This document shows, one piece after another, positions 24,944 through 37,800 of a stretch of DNA of 64,000 bases. The stretch is from Owenia fusiformis. Its lineage: Eukaryota; Annelida; Polychaeta; Sabellida; Oweniidae. Below the pieces are notes generated by a model that saw only the letters and a program-made list of their open reading frames with translations, was not told the DNA's origin and ran no database searches. Position 1 is the first letter of the stretch. The number at the start of each line of letters is the position of its first letter. The translations under genes and the position numbers were made by a program. The stretch is taken from positions 6,139,001 to 6,203,000 of the forward strand of contig CAIIXF020000012.1 of the NCBI GenBank assembly GCA_903813345.2, read 5' to 3'.

Positions 24944-25407
24944 CACTGGTCTCCGACTGGTTATAAAGACGCTACGTAACAAAATGGATGAATTTCCGCC
25001 AGAGGAAATTTTTATTTTCATCATTTTCACAAGGAATGAGGTCGGTTTGTATCCAAATATTTAACCCGTATGTGTAAATAGTAACATTCGGTTACTGAAA
25101 AGCAAATCAGTCACGAGTATATACATTCAAGGGCTCCAAAAATTGAGTGAGAAATCCTTTGCTTTAGCAACCAGGATGCTACCAAGACGCGACCAAGACG
25201 TTATGAAATTCACCTGGTTGCTGAAGTGAGGGAATTCTCACTCGATTATTTGAGCTGCTGGATTTATTTGTTCGTGACTGACAAGCTTTTCAGTAAACGG
25301 ATCAACACACTGGTAAAATATTTGGGTAGAAATGACTCTTTGCTGGGGAAATTGGTGAAACAGAAGGAAGTTCATCCATTTTGTTATAAAGACGATGCGG
25401 ACCAGTG
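24944..25407. mobile_element. foldback transposon, TIR CACTGGTC, 6-bp TSD AGAGAT
   Basis: Inverted arms of about 150 bp share TTATAAAGAC and ACAAAATGGATGAA. The ends are CACTGGTC and GACCAGTG, and the flanks carry AGAGAT at 24938-24943 and 25408-25413. TIR start and target-duplication length match the 6000-8921 element, so both may use the same kind of transposase. It lies in the 3' UTR of the TSP1 gene. A partial copy of one arm is at about 54330-54460. Confidence 0.75.
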
Positions 25408-25620
25408 AGAGATAGATTAAGTTCATCATTTGCTAGAATTCTAGGATACTAGGATAAATGAATAGAGGGACATTATGCTAACACAATACCAGAAAATCTG
25501 AATATAGATGCAACGGAAGCAATTACCCATAACCCATTTAAAACTTAACATGTCAGTCCACAATGCGTTTAATGTTTTCTAGGTATTGCAATATGTGCTC
25601 CGAATTGTTAATCACGATAG

Positions 25621-25850
25621 TTATCTGACACAGCATTCCGAACTTTCCTGTATTGATACCCCATCGCACGGATAGCGACCGTGTCTCTTTCGACGGTGAA
25701 CACGTTCCTCATCAACACTTCGGCCTACGGGACATATTGGACAGATCCTTGTTCGCACTTGTCTCCCTGGTATCCTGCATCCGTTAGTACGATACACTCC
25801 CGAGACTTGTTGGCATTTCCAGGGTCCCCACGATTCCCATATGCCACAAC
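25621..25850 (-). CDS. exon 19 of the TSP1 gene: terminal TSP1-like domain with stop
   Basis: Starts in phase 1 after CCTATATTC (acceptor on minus) and ends with TAA at 25621-25623. The domain begins CGIWESWGPWKC and ends SSECCVR. It contains RRKR followed by His, a furin-type dibasic consensus, between two Cys clusters. Exons 9 and 13 share its CDGVSIQ/ECC-like ending. A 230-bp copy about 97% identical lies at 63332-63561. Confidence 0.8.
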
Positions 25851-28800
25851 CTATATTCGAAAGATTATATAATATTTTACATCTTTTAGAGCCAAAACAA
25901 TAAACAAAGAAATGCTATAGACAGTTGGCAATAGTAGGAAACAGTGAACACAGGAATCTAAAGACTAAGAGCTACATTTGTAATGTATAGATTGTTGAGG
26001 TATTTGACCTAGGATTAACTGTAGATGGGGGCGGGGGCGGTCATTACGAACCAATCTATAAATGCCCTCTATTATTGCGTCGTTTGCTACTTTTGTTTTA
26101 CAGTTACATTGGTCTGGTTAACATTAGGGTCTTACTTGGACAATCTCTTATCCTGCACATTTGGGTTCGTGTTTCCTTAGATTCGCCTCTACAACGTAGC
26201 GCTCCATCCCTTCCGAATATCCTAACTCGAGTACGGGTTTGACTCTCCATGCCATTCCCACACGTATTGGAACATCCAGCACCTATCCACCTAGTCCAAT
26301 CACTCCAATTACAGCCTGTGGTTACATATGTATCATTAGTGAGGATATACTCACGCCCGGTGATCGTACAAAATGGATGGAGGGGGGGGGGATTAGGCGA
26401 TTTCTGCAAGAAAACTCAACAAATTTGGAAGATTTATTTTTTCAAGAGAAAATTTACAACTGAATTGCCAAATGAATAGGTGCAGTGCATGGTGAAATAT
26501 GTTAGGTCATTTAATTTTTTTTAACTGATACCCTTCTAAGATATGAGATCTATTAAAAAAGGCGCATCATCACCAACGTGCAAAAGTCAATGTTTTTGCT
26601 ATAAATTGGGCAACAATGGTCTACACGACCTGTAATAAATAGGTATAAGCGACGTTATTATCACAATACTAATGACATTGCTCACGTTCCAGTTTCCATG
26701 CGTCAAACAAAAAATAATCGAAATAAATTAATATTGGATGGAGGGGGGGGGGGGATAATGTGTATATAAGACATGATAAGACATGCTACTTGAATTTATT
26801 CTTATGACTCCAAATTTTCCCATTTTTAATTCCCCAGAGATATAATATCCAGTTTCTTACTGGGGTACTGAGCTTAGTTTTTTTTCTAATACACGAGTTC
26901 TTGTGAATTTGTTCCATCGTAAAGACATATAAATCCCCCCTCCATTCGACCCCCCCTCCATCCAATATTAATTTATTTCGATTATTTTTTGCATAACGCA
27001 TGGAAGCTAACTTTAAAAAGTGAGCAATGTCATTAGTATTGTGATAATAACGTCCCTTATACCTATTTATTACAGGTCGTGTAGACCATTGTTGCCCGAT
27101 TTACAGCAAATTTTTAACTTTATTTTTCAATTATTCTAGTAATTTATCTCACTTAAAAATATATTGTGAAGTTTTAAGCACTTATTTAACACAAATAAAC
27201 CTCTTCAGAACTAAACAGATGCATACAATTATGTCTTAATTAATTCATTTCATCGACTGCGTCATCACTGTTTTGATCAACTGCTATAACTGCCCTTCTA
27301 ATTTGCTCATTGTAGCGGGTTATTTTGGCTTTACAATTCCAAGCTGCATGGTGAATTTAACCTGTGGCGTGTGCATCTACATGACGTACAGTCATTTTCT
27401 CCCGAAGAGCATCCAGCCATCCACATTTAATTGCTGCAAGACTTCTGATGGGACACACTGTAGATCTTCTGGTAAAACTCTTGCAGTAATAATTTCCAAA
27501 GATTTAACTTTTTTCCAACTAAATTCAATTGATTCAAAGGCGGATTGATTGGGACGATCTGTATATTTTTATATTTCCCATAACATTCAAAGTGTGGTTT
27601 AATTCTAAAACCATTAACGTTTTCAACTTTCCAACTCAATATAACTGACCCATTGTATCACTTTGCTTTATGTTTCAGTCAGTGTCACATTCTGTGGATT
27701 CTGATAATCATAACATATTTATGTTTCACCTGTAACATGGTCTCAGACTAATGATGAATCTGAAAATCATAATAACTTTGTTCATTCCACCTAGTTGGTT
27801 GAATATGCTCAAGGCACACCTAATGCTATTGCTATTTTTTAGAGTTGCTGATCTATGATTAAAATTGTATATTCCATGCCTCATTCATTTGTAAGATGTT
27901 TAGCTTAAATGATCATGGTCATCATTGTGCTAGGATCGGATGGTTTCATGTCAGCCAATGGCTAGTACTTTGTTCAGGTGGCAGGCTTCACTGATTCCCT
28001 TTCATTCTAGCGATCTGGTTTAGTAACCTTCATACTTGGGGATTTAATGGCTTAATGTCCTTTTTAGTTGCACTGCCAATATCCCCAATGCATGGGTTGA
28101 CTTTTGTCCATTCCAAAAGGAGATATTTGCATCAAAATTGTCTAAGATTATCTGTATCATCCTAGATACAACAGCAGCAGCCTAGAACTCCAACAGTATA
28201 ACCCCAAGCAATATTTGTAGAGGTAAATTAATGTTGATAACTTAGTTGGTGATTAAGTTCTCTTAGAGGGGAAAGATCACTGGTTTTGTTGTTCAATTGT
28301 TGTACAACTTTTTCACACCTCTATTGAAATGGAATGTTAGTATGGTCAGATTTTCATTCGAATGACATTTCTCGACACATTACACTGTAGTTTAAAAAGC
28401 ATCAGTTTTCTCTGGACATTTTACTCCTAATTCCAGGTTAGGATACAGAGTAATGTTATATAATAACTGTTGTTATAATAACAAAATGTTATTTTGATTT
28501 TGTGATCTATTCATCTATTGTATCACATGATGACTTTATAAATTGAGGTTCATTGAATATATAATTGCACGTGCTTCTATTAAAAATATGTAGTACAGGT
28601 ATTATCTTTTTTACAATTTATTTTCTATTGAAATATTATATAATCAATCACAAACTAGAAATCAGAGCAACTCCACAGATATTGAGACATACATACAGTA
28701 GAGATATATCAGAATTTCCACCGATTTAAGCATCATATGTGTGACCATTCAAGGGTTTGAAAGGCACAGATCATTAAGACAATACTATATTTGAAATCTA

Positions 28801-31800
28801 ATATAGTATCGTGTAACAATACTTTTAAAGGATCTCTAAGTAATACAGAATTCCTGCTCTATGCAGCCATTTTGACTTTTTAAGGCATGACTCAGAAACA
28901 ACAATTAATACCATGACAGTGACCTGCTCTCACATTCCTTCTATTTGAGTATAAAATAGGCATACTTGAAGATCACAAAATAATTGCGAAATTCCAAACT
29001 AGGCAGCCATTTTATATTTAGGAGGCCCGAATCAGAAAAACGATACAATGTTTGCAATCTACTATTAATTGCCTTTCATTTGAGTGTAATAAAGCTATAC
29101 TTAAAAAGATCTGAAAATTCCTGTTTTCCCGACCCCCCCCCTCATACACGCCCCCTTGGGGTCAGGCTGAAAACATAGAATGCATGTCAAATCAAACATT
29201 TGTACTCTCTATCTCTCCAAAACACATATTTCTCAGTTGTCTTGGACCAATCGATTTATCTCCTCTTTGGTTGTATTGGACTAAGGCATTAACTCTTAAC
29301 GCCATGGTGCATGTTCGAAATTTTTCTGCATTCCCCAATTGAGTCACATGTTATTTTTCAAACAGGAATCACTCCTTCCACACATTGTCTAAATCTTCCA
29401 GTTTTGCACAAAGAGTGCATTTATGTGCCTAGGAAAAGACTGGTGAGAAGATTTGTTTTGTAAATTGATATGTTTCTTCAGGTTCAACAAAGTTATAGGG
29501 CTTTAAAGTCAAAATTGGTTTTCAAAAAACCTCTCCCATTGAAATAACACAGGAGGCGAAAAATTCTTTTCAAAAATGACTTTGAAGCGCTGTAACTTTA
29601 ATATTCATCAAATAAACTAAACACTTAGTGTTCGAAAAAGTTAGACAATTCAATTTTCTAAATGAAAATATTTTTTGCTGAATCTTTTACTGAAAACATA
29701 TCCTGATTTCTGATTTGCCCCGAACCCTCCATTTCCCATTGGATTACATGGGAATGACGATTTTCAAAAATTCATCAAATTTATCATCAATTTTCGACCT
29801 ATTGTAATTGAGGAAAAAAATTAAGAACATTTGGAGGTATTGGAAATAAAGTCAAGTTACGTTTCCATCAATATTATAAGTTATTTCATCGCCGGTTAAG
29901 TAAATAAAAATTCAAACGTAAAGAGGCTTTAACACGTAGTTCAATGGAGAAAAAAGGTTGCCAAACTTATGGAGGGGAGTGTATCATCCCATTAATGCAA
30001 AGAGGGAGCGAAAGTATCGCAACAGATTTCGGACAGTCATATGTTGGATTTTGGCTATTTTCTAAGGATTTAAACAGGTGCATGTTAGACCAATGCATTA
30101 CCTCCAGGAAAAGCACTCCTAGAGATGATAAAATAATTTCGACTTTGAGAAAGTGAAGATGCAAACAATTCACCAACATGTTTTTTCTGAAATGTAATAA
30201 TAAGTGATTCCTTTTAGATAAAGTGGAAAACAATATTTTCCATGTTATCTTCCCATAGGGAAAACTCATTCAATCCATTGCTTTCAGCTAATTTTGGTCA
30301 CCCATAATGGATATCTTTAAAAACCCCAATGGAATCACATATTCCTTTAAAGGGGTTAACTGTGTGTCGAAACGCAACATATTAATGCAAAAAATTAAAA
30401 AGCAGGGGTGGAAGGGGTTGAAAATTAGGAAAACATTTCAGAAAGAACATGTGGGTGAGTTGTTTGCATCTTCCCTGTCTCAGAATCGAAATTATTTTAT
30501 CATCACTATGAGTGCTTTTCCTGGAGGTAATGCTTTGATCTAATATATGCACCTGCTTAAATCCTCAGAGAATAGCCAAAATCCAACATGTGACTGTCCC
30601 AAATCTGTTGCGATACTTTCCCTCCTCCTTTATTGTTGAGAAGAGTATTCTTAAAGGTAAAGGAACAGTGACAGTGACTACCAAAATGACTTCCAGTGCT
30701 ATTTTTATTTTTGTTCCAATGTTATTTCTCATTGTTTGTTTTTTGGTACATATTGCTTTTGACCATAGTAAAGTGTCGTTATTCATCTATTAGGATGTCG
30801 GGGTGATATGAGTAATACTTGGATGATATGAATATCATCCTTGTGATATTCCCTGTCTCAAATCCCTACTACATGCGTAAATAACTACTGACCCCCACCC
30901 CCTTCATCAATTTTATTTTTGTACTAAAATGTGTCTTGTGGCTATTGAAAAAAATGGTGTGGTATTGTTTCTTGTAAAATTGGGAAAACACACATTTAAC
31001 TCCCTGCTAGGTTTAGGGTTAATATTTGAATTTAATTATAAAAGAGCTAAATACACGAATAATGACTAAAAGGCTCTTATTCAATCACAATTCACTAGAT
31101 GTTTTTGATATATATTTTAAAAAGGAATGAATGACAAGTATACAGATGATACTTTAATCATTAAGATCCGATAGAAAATAACAATTCTATACCTTTTAAC
31201 ATAAATGAGATAGATTTGACTACTCTGACATTTTTGTGTCAATTATGTCAGTAATGACGTCACAATTGAAACGCTGATGAGCTATTTTGCATAAATTATA
31301 CTTCATCAAAAAGGAAAAGCATTACCTTTCATTTGATACCAAACATTAAATTATCTGACGAAAAACGAAAGCGATACACCAAGATAAAACATACCGTGAG
31401 CCTTCTTTTTGATATTTCTTTCAAAGAGGATCAGTTTCAAAACAATGTTTTGATTGTGCATGTTACCCTTTTGGAGCTCAATAAAAAATTTATAAGACCG
31501 AAATGGCATATTTTATACATTATTTTAAAGCTGGTGTCATGCTCTTTCAAATGGATATGAAAAACGGAAAAAATACATCGTAATTTTAAATAACGGGACC
31601 TTTATATAGGTACACAGCTAAGTTTTATGTTAAAATCTTTTAAAAATTGTCAGTTATGACGTCACAATGGTTATGTAAATCAGCTAATTTGCATAATTCA
31701 TACCTCATTGTAAAGATGCCATCACAAGCTTTCATTTGATACCCATATTATAATTATCTGATAGAAAATAAAAAAGATATATGAGAATACATATTTTATC

Positions 31801-34800
31801 GTATTAACACTCGTTAAAAGTGGGAGTTATTTATAGCGTCCGTTTCCATGGTAACGGCCCGAGTCAAAATTCTATTAAAGCTCAAATTTGCAATGCATGA
31901 TATCAGAGCTTTCTGATGGTACCAATATTTTGCTGGGGGTCAGTAAAATATTAAACTCCCTTATTTTAAGGCTTTGGAGGATTTTCCTACTCGTCTAATA
32001 GTTTTTAATGACTGTTAACATGTTAAAACTTTCAAAAAATGCTCAACATATATGATTTTGCAGATTATTTCACTTTGAAGAGTACATATGTAGCAATAGA
32101 AAAATTCAAGGAAAACTTTATACCTTAAAACGACCCTTAGCCTGTCAGAGGTATTTGGCCACCGGACTATGACAACGGTGAGTTATAGAGGCAAATGTGA
32201 TACCTGGCTTTAACTATGTAGACAGATTTTGAAGTAAACCGGATCAGTAAGTCAACTTACATTGCACCTCACATGGTACTCTCCTACTGCCGGTAGCACT
32301 ACCAGAACAATCGTCTAAAGACCCTTCAGGGTCTGTACCCCATACTTTGCTCCTTGATCGTGTTTGACTCTCCAATCCAGACCCACATGTTACAGAACAT
32401 GAACCAGGGCCCCACTGTCCCCAGTTCGACCACAAACAGGCTATAATATAATAGTATCTTGACAATGGTGTATCTGGGCAAGCTACTGAAAACATGGATA
32501 TATAAGCACAAATGCCAAAGGGAAGGGTGACTAAAAACCTTAAAGAAACCCAACAAGAAAAGCAAACTGTAAGTGTAAATCTTTCATAAGAAAAGTAGAC
32601 CCTATATATCCCAAAACCATGATCTAACGTGAAAAGAAACAATGTCTAACATCCCCCTCCCCCTCTAATCGAGAACCAATATCACAATCCAGGACCAGAA
32701 CACCAAGGGACATTTCATTCATACTGAAGTCATTACAATACATGTTGAAGAAAAATTGAAAAAATTGATAGCCAATACTCATAACATCAAAAATAGTTGT
32801 AGATACTAGTAATCATAAAGTCTCAAATGATGTGGGATAGATAAAATCCAGTCTCGAAGTCCATAGGCAATTCAAAAGGTCAACATCCGTTCACAAAGCC
32901 GTCATCATAATCCATAAAACACAACAATTCACAATGGTCATCAGGGGAAATCTATGGCTGGTTTCGATCCCTATTTGTCAACCATTAATGCCATAGCGGG
33001 ATCCACCTCAAAAGGTGCCAAGTGAAAATATTGTGAGTTCATTGCCAATTTATTATACCATTCCTACATCCTTCAGCATCTCAAGTGGTAAAACTTGAAA
33101 TTTCGAAATTAATGACTTGTACTTTTCAGCAAAGCATAAACCCCATATGCTGGGTTAAGTGGAATATTGCTATCCAAATGTGGAAAGTTAACAATGTCAA
33201 AATTAAAGTCATTAATTTCATGTTCTTCTATATTTATTCATCATTACGTGTATCATTTGTGTGTCACTGTGCATCGATTGATTGAACCCATTTGACATTC
33301 AGCATAACATCTAAGTGCTACATTTTTAATGTATAGATTATTGAGGTATTTGACCTGGGATTAACTTGGGGAGAGGGGCGGTCATTACGAAACAATCTGT
33401 ACATGCCTTCTATTATTGCGTCGTTTGCTACTTTTGTTTTACAGTTGCATTGGTCAAATAAACATTTAGGCCATTTTAGGGTCTTACTTGGGCAATCCCT
33501 TATCTTGCACATTTGGGTTCTTGTTTGTTTGGATTCGCCTCTACAGCGCTGCTCTCCATCTCTTCCGAATATCTTAACTCGAGTTCGGGTTTGACTCTCC
33601 ATGCCATTCCCGCACGTGTTGGAACATTCAGCACCTTTCCACCTGGTCCAATCACTCCAACTACAGCCTGTGGTAACATATGTATCATTAGTGACGATAT
33701 ATGAATCCCAAACCAGTATTATCCAATAAATACCCTTACTAACAGATTCAAAGTATTTGCAAGAGGAGATGCATGTTACAATTATAATCAAATAGAAAAG
33801 AAAAAATTGCTGGGTATCTATTTTTGCTCGATTTTACTTTTGATAACAATCGAAAATCACGCTTTATGGCTACATGTAAACGTTTCTCACTTACATTGTG
33901 GCTCACAAGCTTCTTCCTTGGTTTCCTTCAGGATTTTAAGCACTTCTTTACAAATTTCATCATTTTTTGTTTTTGGCTCATATTTCCGCAGTACTTGTGT
34001 CCGTGTACAAGTTCGTTCACCAATCCCGCATCTACACGTTCCGCATGACCATTCGGACCATTGCTCTTCGGGGCAGTCTAATTAAAGATAATTCGAAAAG
34101 AATTAACACACTCTACTATACCCTGCATTTGGATTATTAGTATTGATTATGTATTTGTTTTTATTTGTCTGTTCCTTATTAATGGTTTATTGGTTGAATG
34201 TTAGATGTTACTAAGGCAGTTTCAAAAATATACTAAACAATACAATTAGACAAACAAAGTATCTTATGCATTTCTAGGTGTTTTGAATAGTAGCGTGTAA
34301 CATTTTCTTGTTGTATACATTCGAGTTTGGGTTGAAACAAGAGCAACCCAAACCGTGAAACTATTTCTCTGAGTAATGTAGCCAACATGCATTATAGAGT
34401 CAGGAACTTTTCGATGCAACGTCATAGAGTGTACATCGCGGCATTAATGCAAATAATACCGAAAGGCGGTCTAGGGAGACATACCACCTTGTGTCCATAC
34501 AGCAAGCTGTTGGAGGGTCTCTCCAATAAATAGGGTCAATATTATTTGAGTCATGACTAACTTATATCGAAACAAAATTCACTGGTGATCCGTTCGATTA
34601 CGCCGGTTACCGAAAAGGTTCGTTTCGGTAACAACGTCGATTTAATTCCTCACTTAAGTTACATAAACGTTAAGTGAGGAATTAATAAACGATTATGTTG
34701 TCTTCTGAACTATTTGTTCGCAAACATGAACATTTTCTTAACATTATGATACTCACACATGTCTAGATACGGCTCTTGACACGCCGCGTGTATAGGCGTT

Positions 34801-37800
34801 CCTAGTTTTGACACCTCTTGGCACGCAACGAATTCAACTCTTGACACGCCTTTACACCTCTTGGTACACAGTGTATAGACGTGTAAAGACTGTAACAAAA
34901 CTCTTTGCATGCGTTGTGACTAATTATTGAAATCTCTTTGCACGCTCTTCGCACAACAGTACAATTTGCGATAACATACACTATGTAGAAACTTAATACA
35001 TAACCAATGTACATTTATATCTTAGTTAAAATCCGCCATGACAGACCAACATATTCATGAGTGTTTAATTGAAATACTTTAATAATTCCTCTGATTCGTG
35101 AACATACAGTATACCTGATCCCGGATACCTAATACACTTTAAACAGATGCACATTTTAATTCATCAAGTAAGCAAATTCATTCATCAACAAGATAACCGG
35201 GAGACAACCGTGGTTGACAGACTTGTTGTTTTTATAATGCACGACATTGTTTTTGTACTTCTAATGTCACTGAGCTTTTGTGATTTAATTTCTAGATAAC
35301 AAAACTAACTAGTATTACCATTGCTATTGTTAAATAGATTTCTCTCTCGGACAAACTTTAAAGGATTGATACTTGTATTTCGTCCCACTGGTATAAAACT
35401 ATATTTAGCGAGTTAATTAAGTACCACCCCATCATCAAACCCTGGACTTTTCAAGGAAATTTCGATTTTCGAGCAAGCATTTACGAAGATAATGTCAGAT
35501 TACCAGGTCCGATGTAGGCATGTGTAAGGGACCTATAAAAGTCGTACTTCTGGCGCACTGTGAGAAATGATAAGGTACATTTCAGATAAACAAAACTAAC
35601 TTTAGATTTTAAATGAGACTCAGGGTGAAAATAAGAAGGGTTTTCTTGTTAAAAATAATGTATAATTGCAATAAGAACGTATTTGCAATAAAAACAAAAT
35701 AAAATCTTCATCAGGTAGACTGTTTTTCATACATTAACACACATCACAATATACAGGTAAAGGTAAAATCATAATTAATTCTTTTAATTCAAAGTTTACC
35801 CGTACAATGTACCTGTATATTGTGATGTCATAATTGTATGAAAAACAGTTTATTCTATATATAATATACCTACATGTATGTAATCTGGACAACTAAGAAA
35901 GGCAAGAACATAATGCAACATTACATCTGTAAATCATATTTATTGTATTTATCTGAATATTAAACATGTCAAATATAGAAACAATATTATTAGAATTATA
36001 CATGATGTAACACAGTATAGTACATGTTATCCATATGAACTGTTAATAGTTAATTTTAGTTCATAATAATGCTTTGTATTTTCAAATGTAAAGAACATAC
36101 AATAAAGGTCTCTAATCTGAAATCTGAAATCTATTTTCTGTTAGTAAAAGAACACATACTGTACTGGAATTAATTTTTAACACTTATTTCACGTTTTGCG
36201 AATTTGATTTTGAAAACTATAATGAAAACTCATATATAGTGTTGTAAGCAAAAATTCACAACTACAAGGCGATATTCTCAAACCACAAGGCGGCACTTGC
36301 AAACTATAATGCAACTCAAATATAATGTTCTACGCATAAATTGAAACCTCAAGGCAGAGTATTACAGTACAATGCAACATTTTCAAACTACAATGGGATA
36401 TTCTCAAACCACAAGGCGGCACTATAATGTAACTCATATATAGTGTTCTAAGCATAATTAAAACCACAAGGCAGCATTCCCAAACTACAAGGCAGCATTC
36501 TCAAACTACAAGGCGGCACTTGCAAACTATAATATAACTCATATATAGTGTTCAAAGCATAATTAAAACCACAAGGCAGAGTAGTATAACCACAAGGCAG
36601 CATTCTCAACTACAAGGCAGCATTCTCAAACCACAAGGCGGCACTTGCAAACTATAATATAACTCATATATAGTGTTCTAAGCATAATTAAAACCACAAG
36701 GCAGAGTAGTATAACCACAAGGCGGTACTTCCAAACTATAATGTAACTCATATATAGTGTTCTAACCACAAGGCAGCATTCTCGAACTACAAGGCAGCAT
36801 TCTCAAACTACAAGGCGGCATTTGCAAACTATAATGCAACTCATGTATAATGTTCTGAGCATGAATTGAAACCTCAAGGCAGAGTAGTATAACTACAAGG
36901 CAGCATCCTCAAACCACAAGGCGGCACTTGCAAAGTATAATATAACTCATATATATATTGTTCCAAGCATAATTAAAACCACAAGGCAGAGTAGTATAAC
37001 CACAAGGCAGCATTCTCAAACTACAAGGCAGCATTCTCAAACTACAAGGCAGTATTCTCAAACCACAAGGCGGCACTTGCAAACTATAATGTAACTCATA
37101 TATAGTGTTCTAAGCATAAATTGAAACCTCAAGGCAGAGTTGTATAACCACAAGGCAGCATTCTCAAACTACAAGGCAGCATTCTCAAACTACATGGCAG
37201 TATTTTCAAACCACAAGCAGCACTTGCAAAATATAATGTAACTCATATATAGTGTTCTAAGCATGAATTGAAACCTCAAGGCAGCATTCTCAAACTACAA
37301 GGCAGCATTCTCAAACTACAAGGCGGCACTTACAAACTATAATATAACTCATAGGCAGAGTTGTATAACCACAAGGCAGCATTCTCAAACTACAAGGCAG
37401 CATTCTCAAACCACAAGGCGGCACTTGCAAACTATAATATAACTCATATATCGGGTGTCCCAAAAAAAACGTCCCGCTTTTTGAGCTCTTATAACTCTGC
37501 AAGATATGAACCAATTTATTTGAAATAAGATAGGAGTAAGATAAGGATGTTATCTATAAGTTATTAAAGCATTAAATTAATCGGATGTACATTATGTGAG
37601 TATCGCCAAATACAAGATAGCATAGCAAGAAATGTAATATTGGAGGACAACTCACTTATTTCACCTTATAATGTAGATTGATGAGCATCGCCAAATACAA
37701 AAGATCGACAACTCACTTATATGTTAAAGGAAAAAGAAAAACAAGATGTCGCAATTTATATGATCGTTATTCAGCTGCAGATGTCAAGAAGATCATTTTC

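Noticed and set aside
29944-30786. Several open frames of 70-100 codons on both strands
   Set aside because: They lie in the inverted arms of a foldback element and mirror one another; no domain is present.
37311-37514. Minus-strand frame with repeated LPCSLRM-like peptides
   Set aside because: It is a translation of the 21-bp satellite unit, which is seven codons long; it also runs into the mariner.
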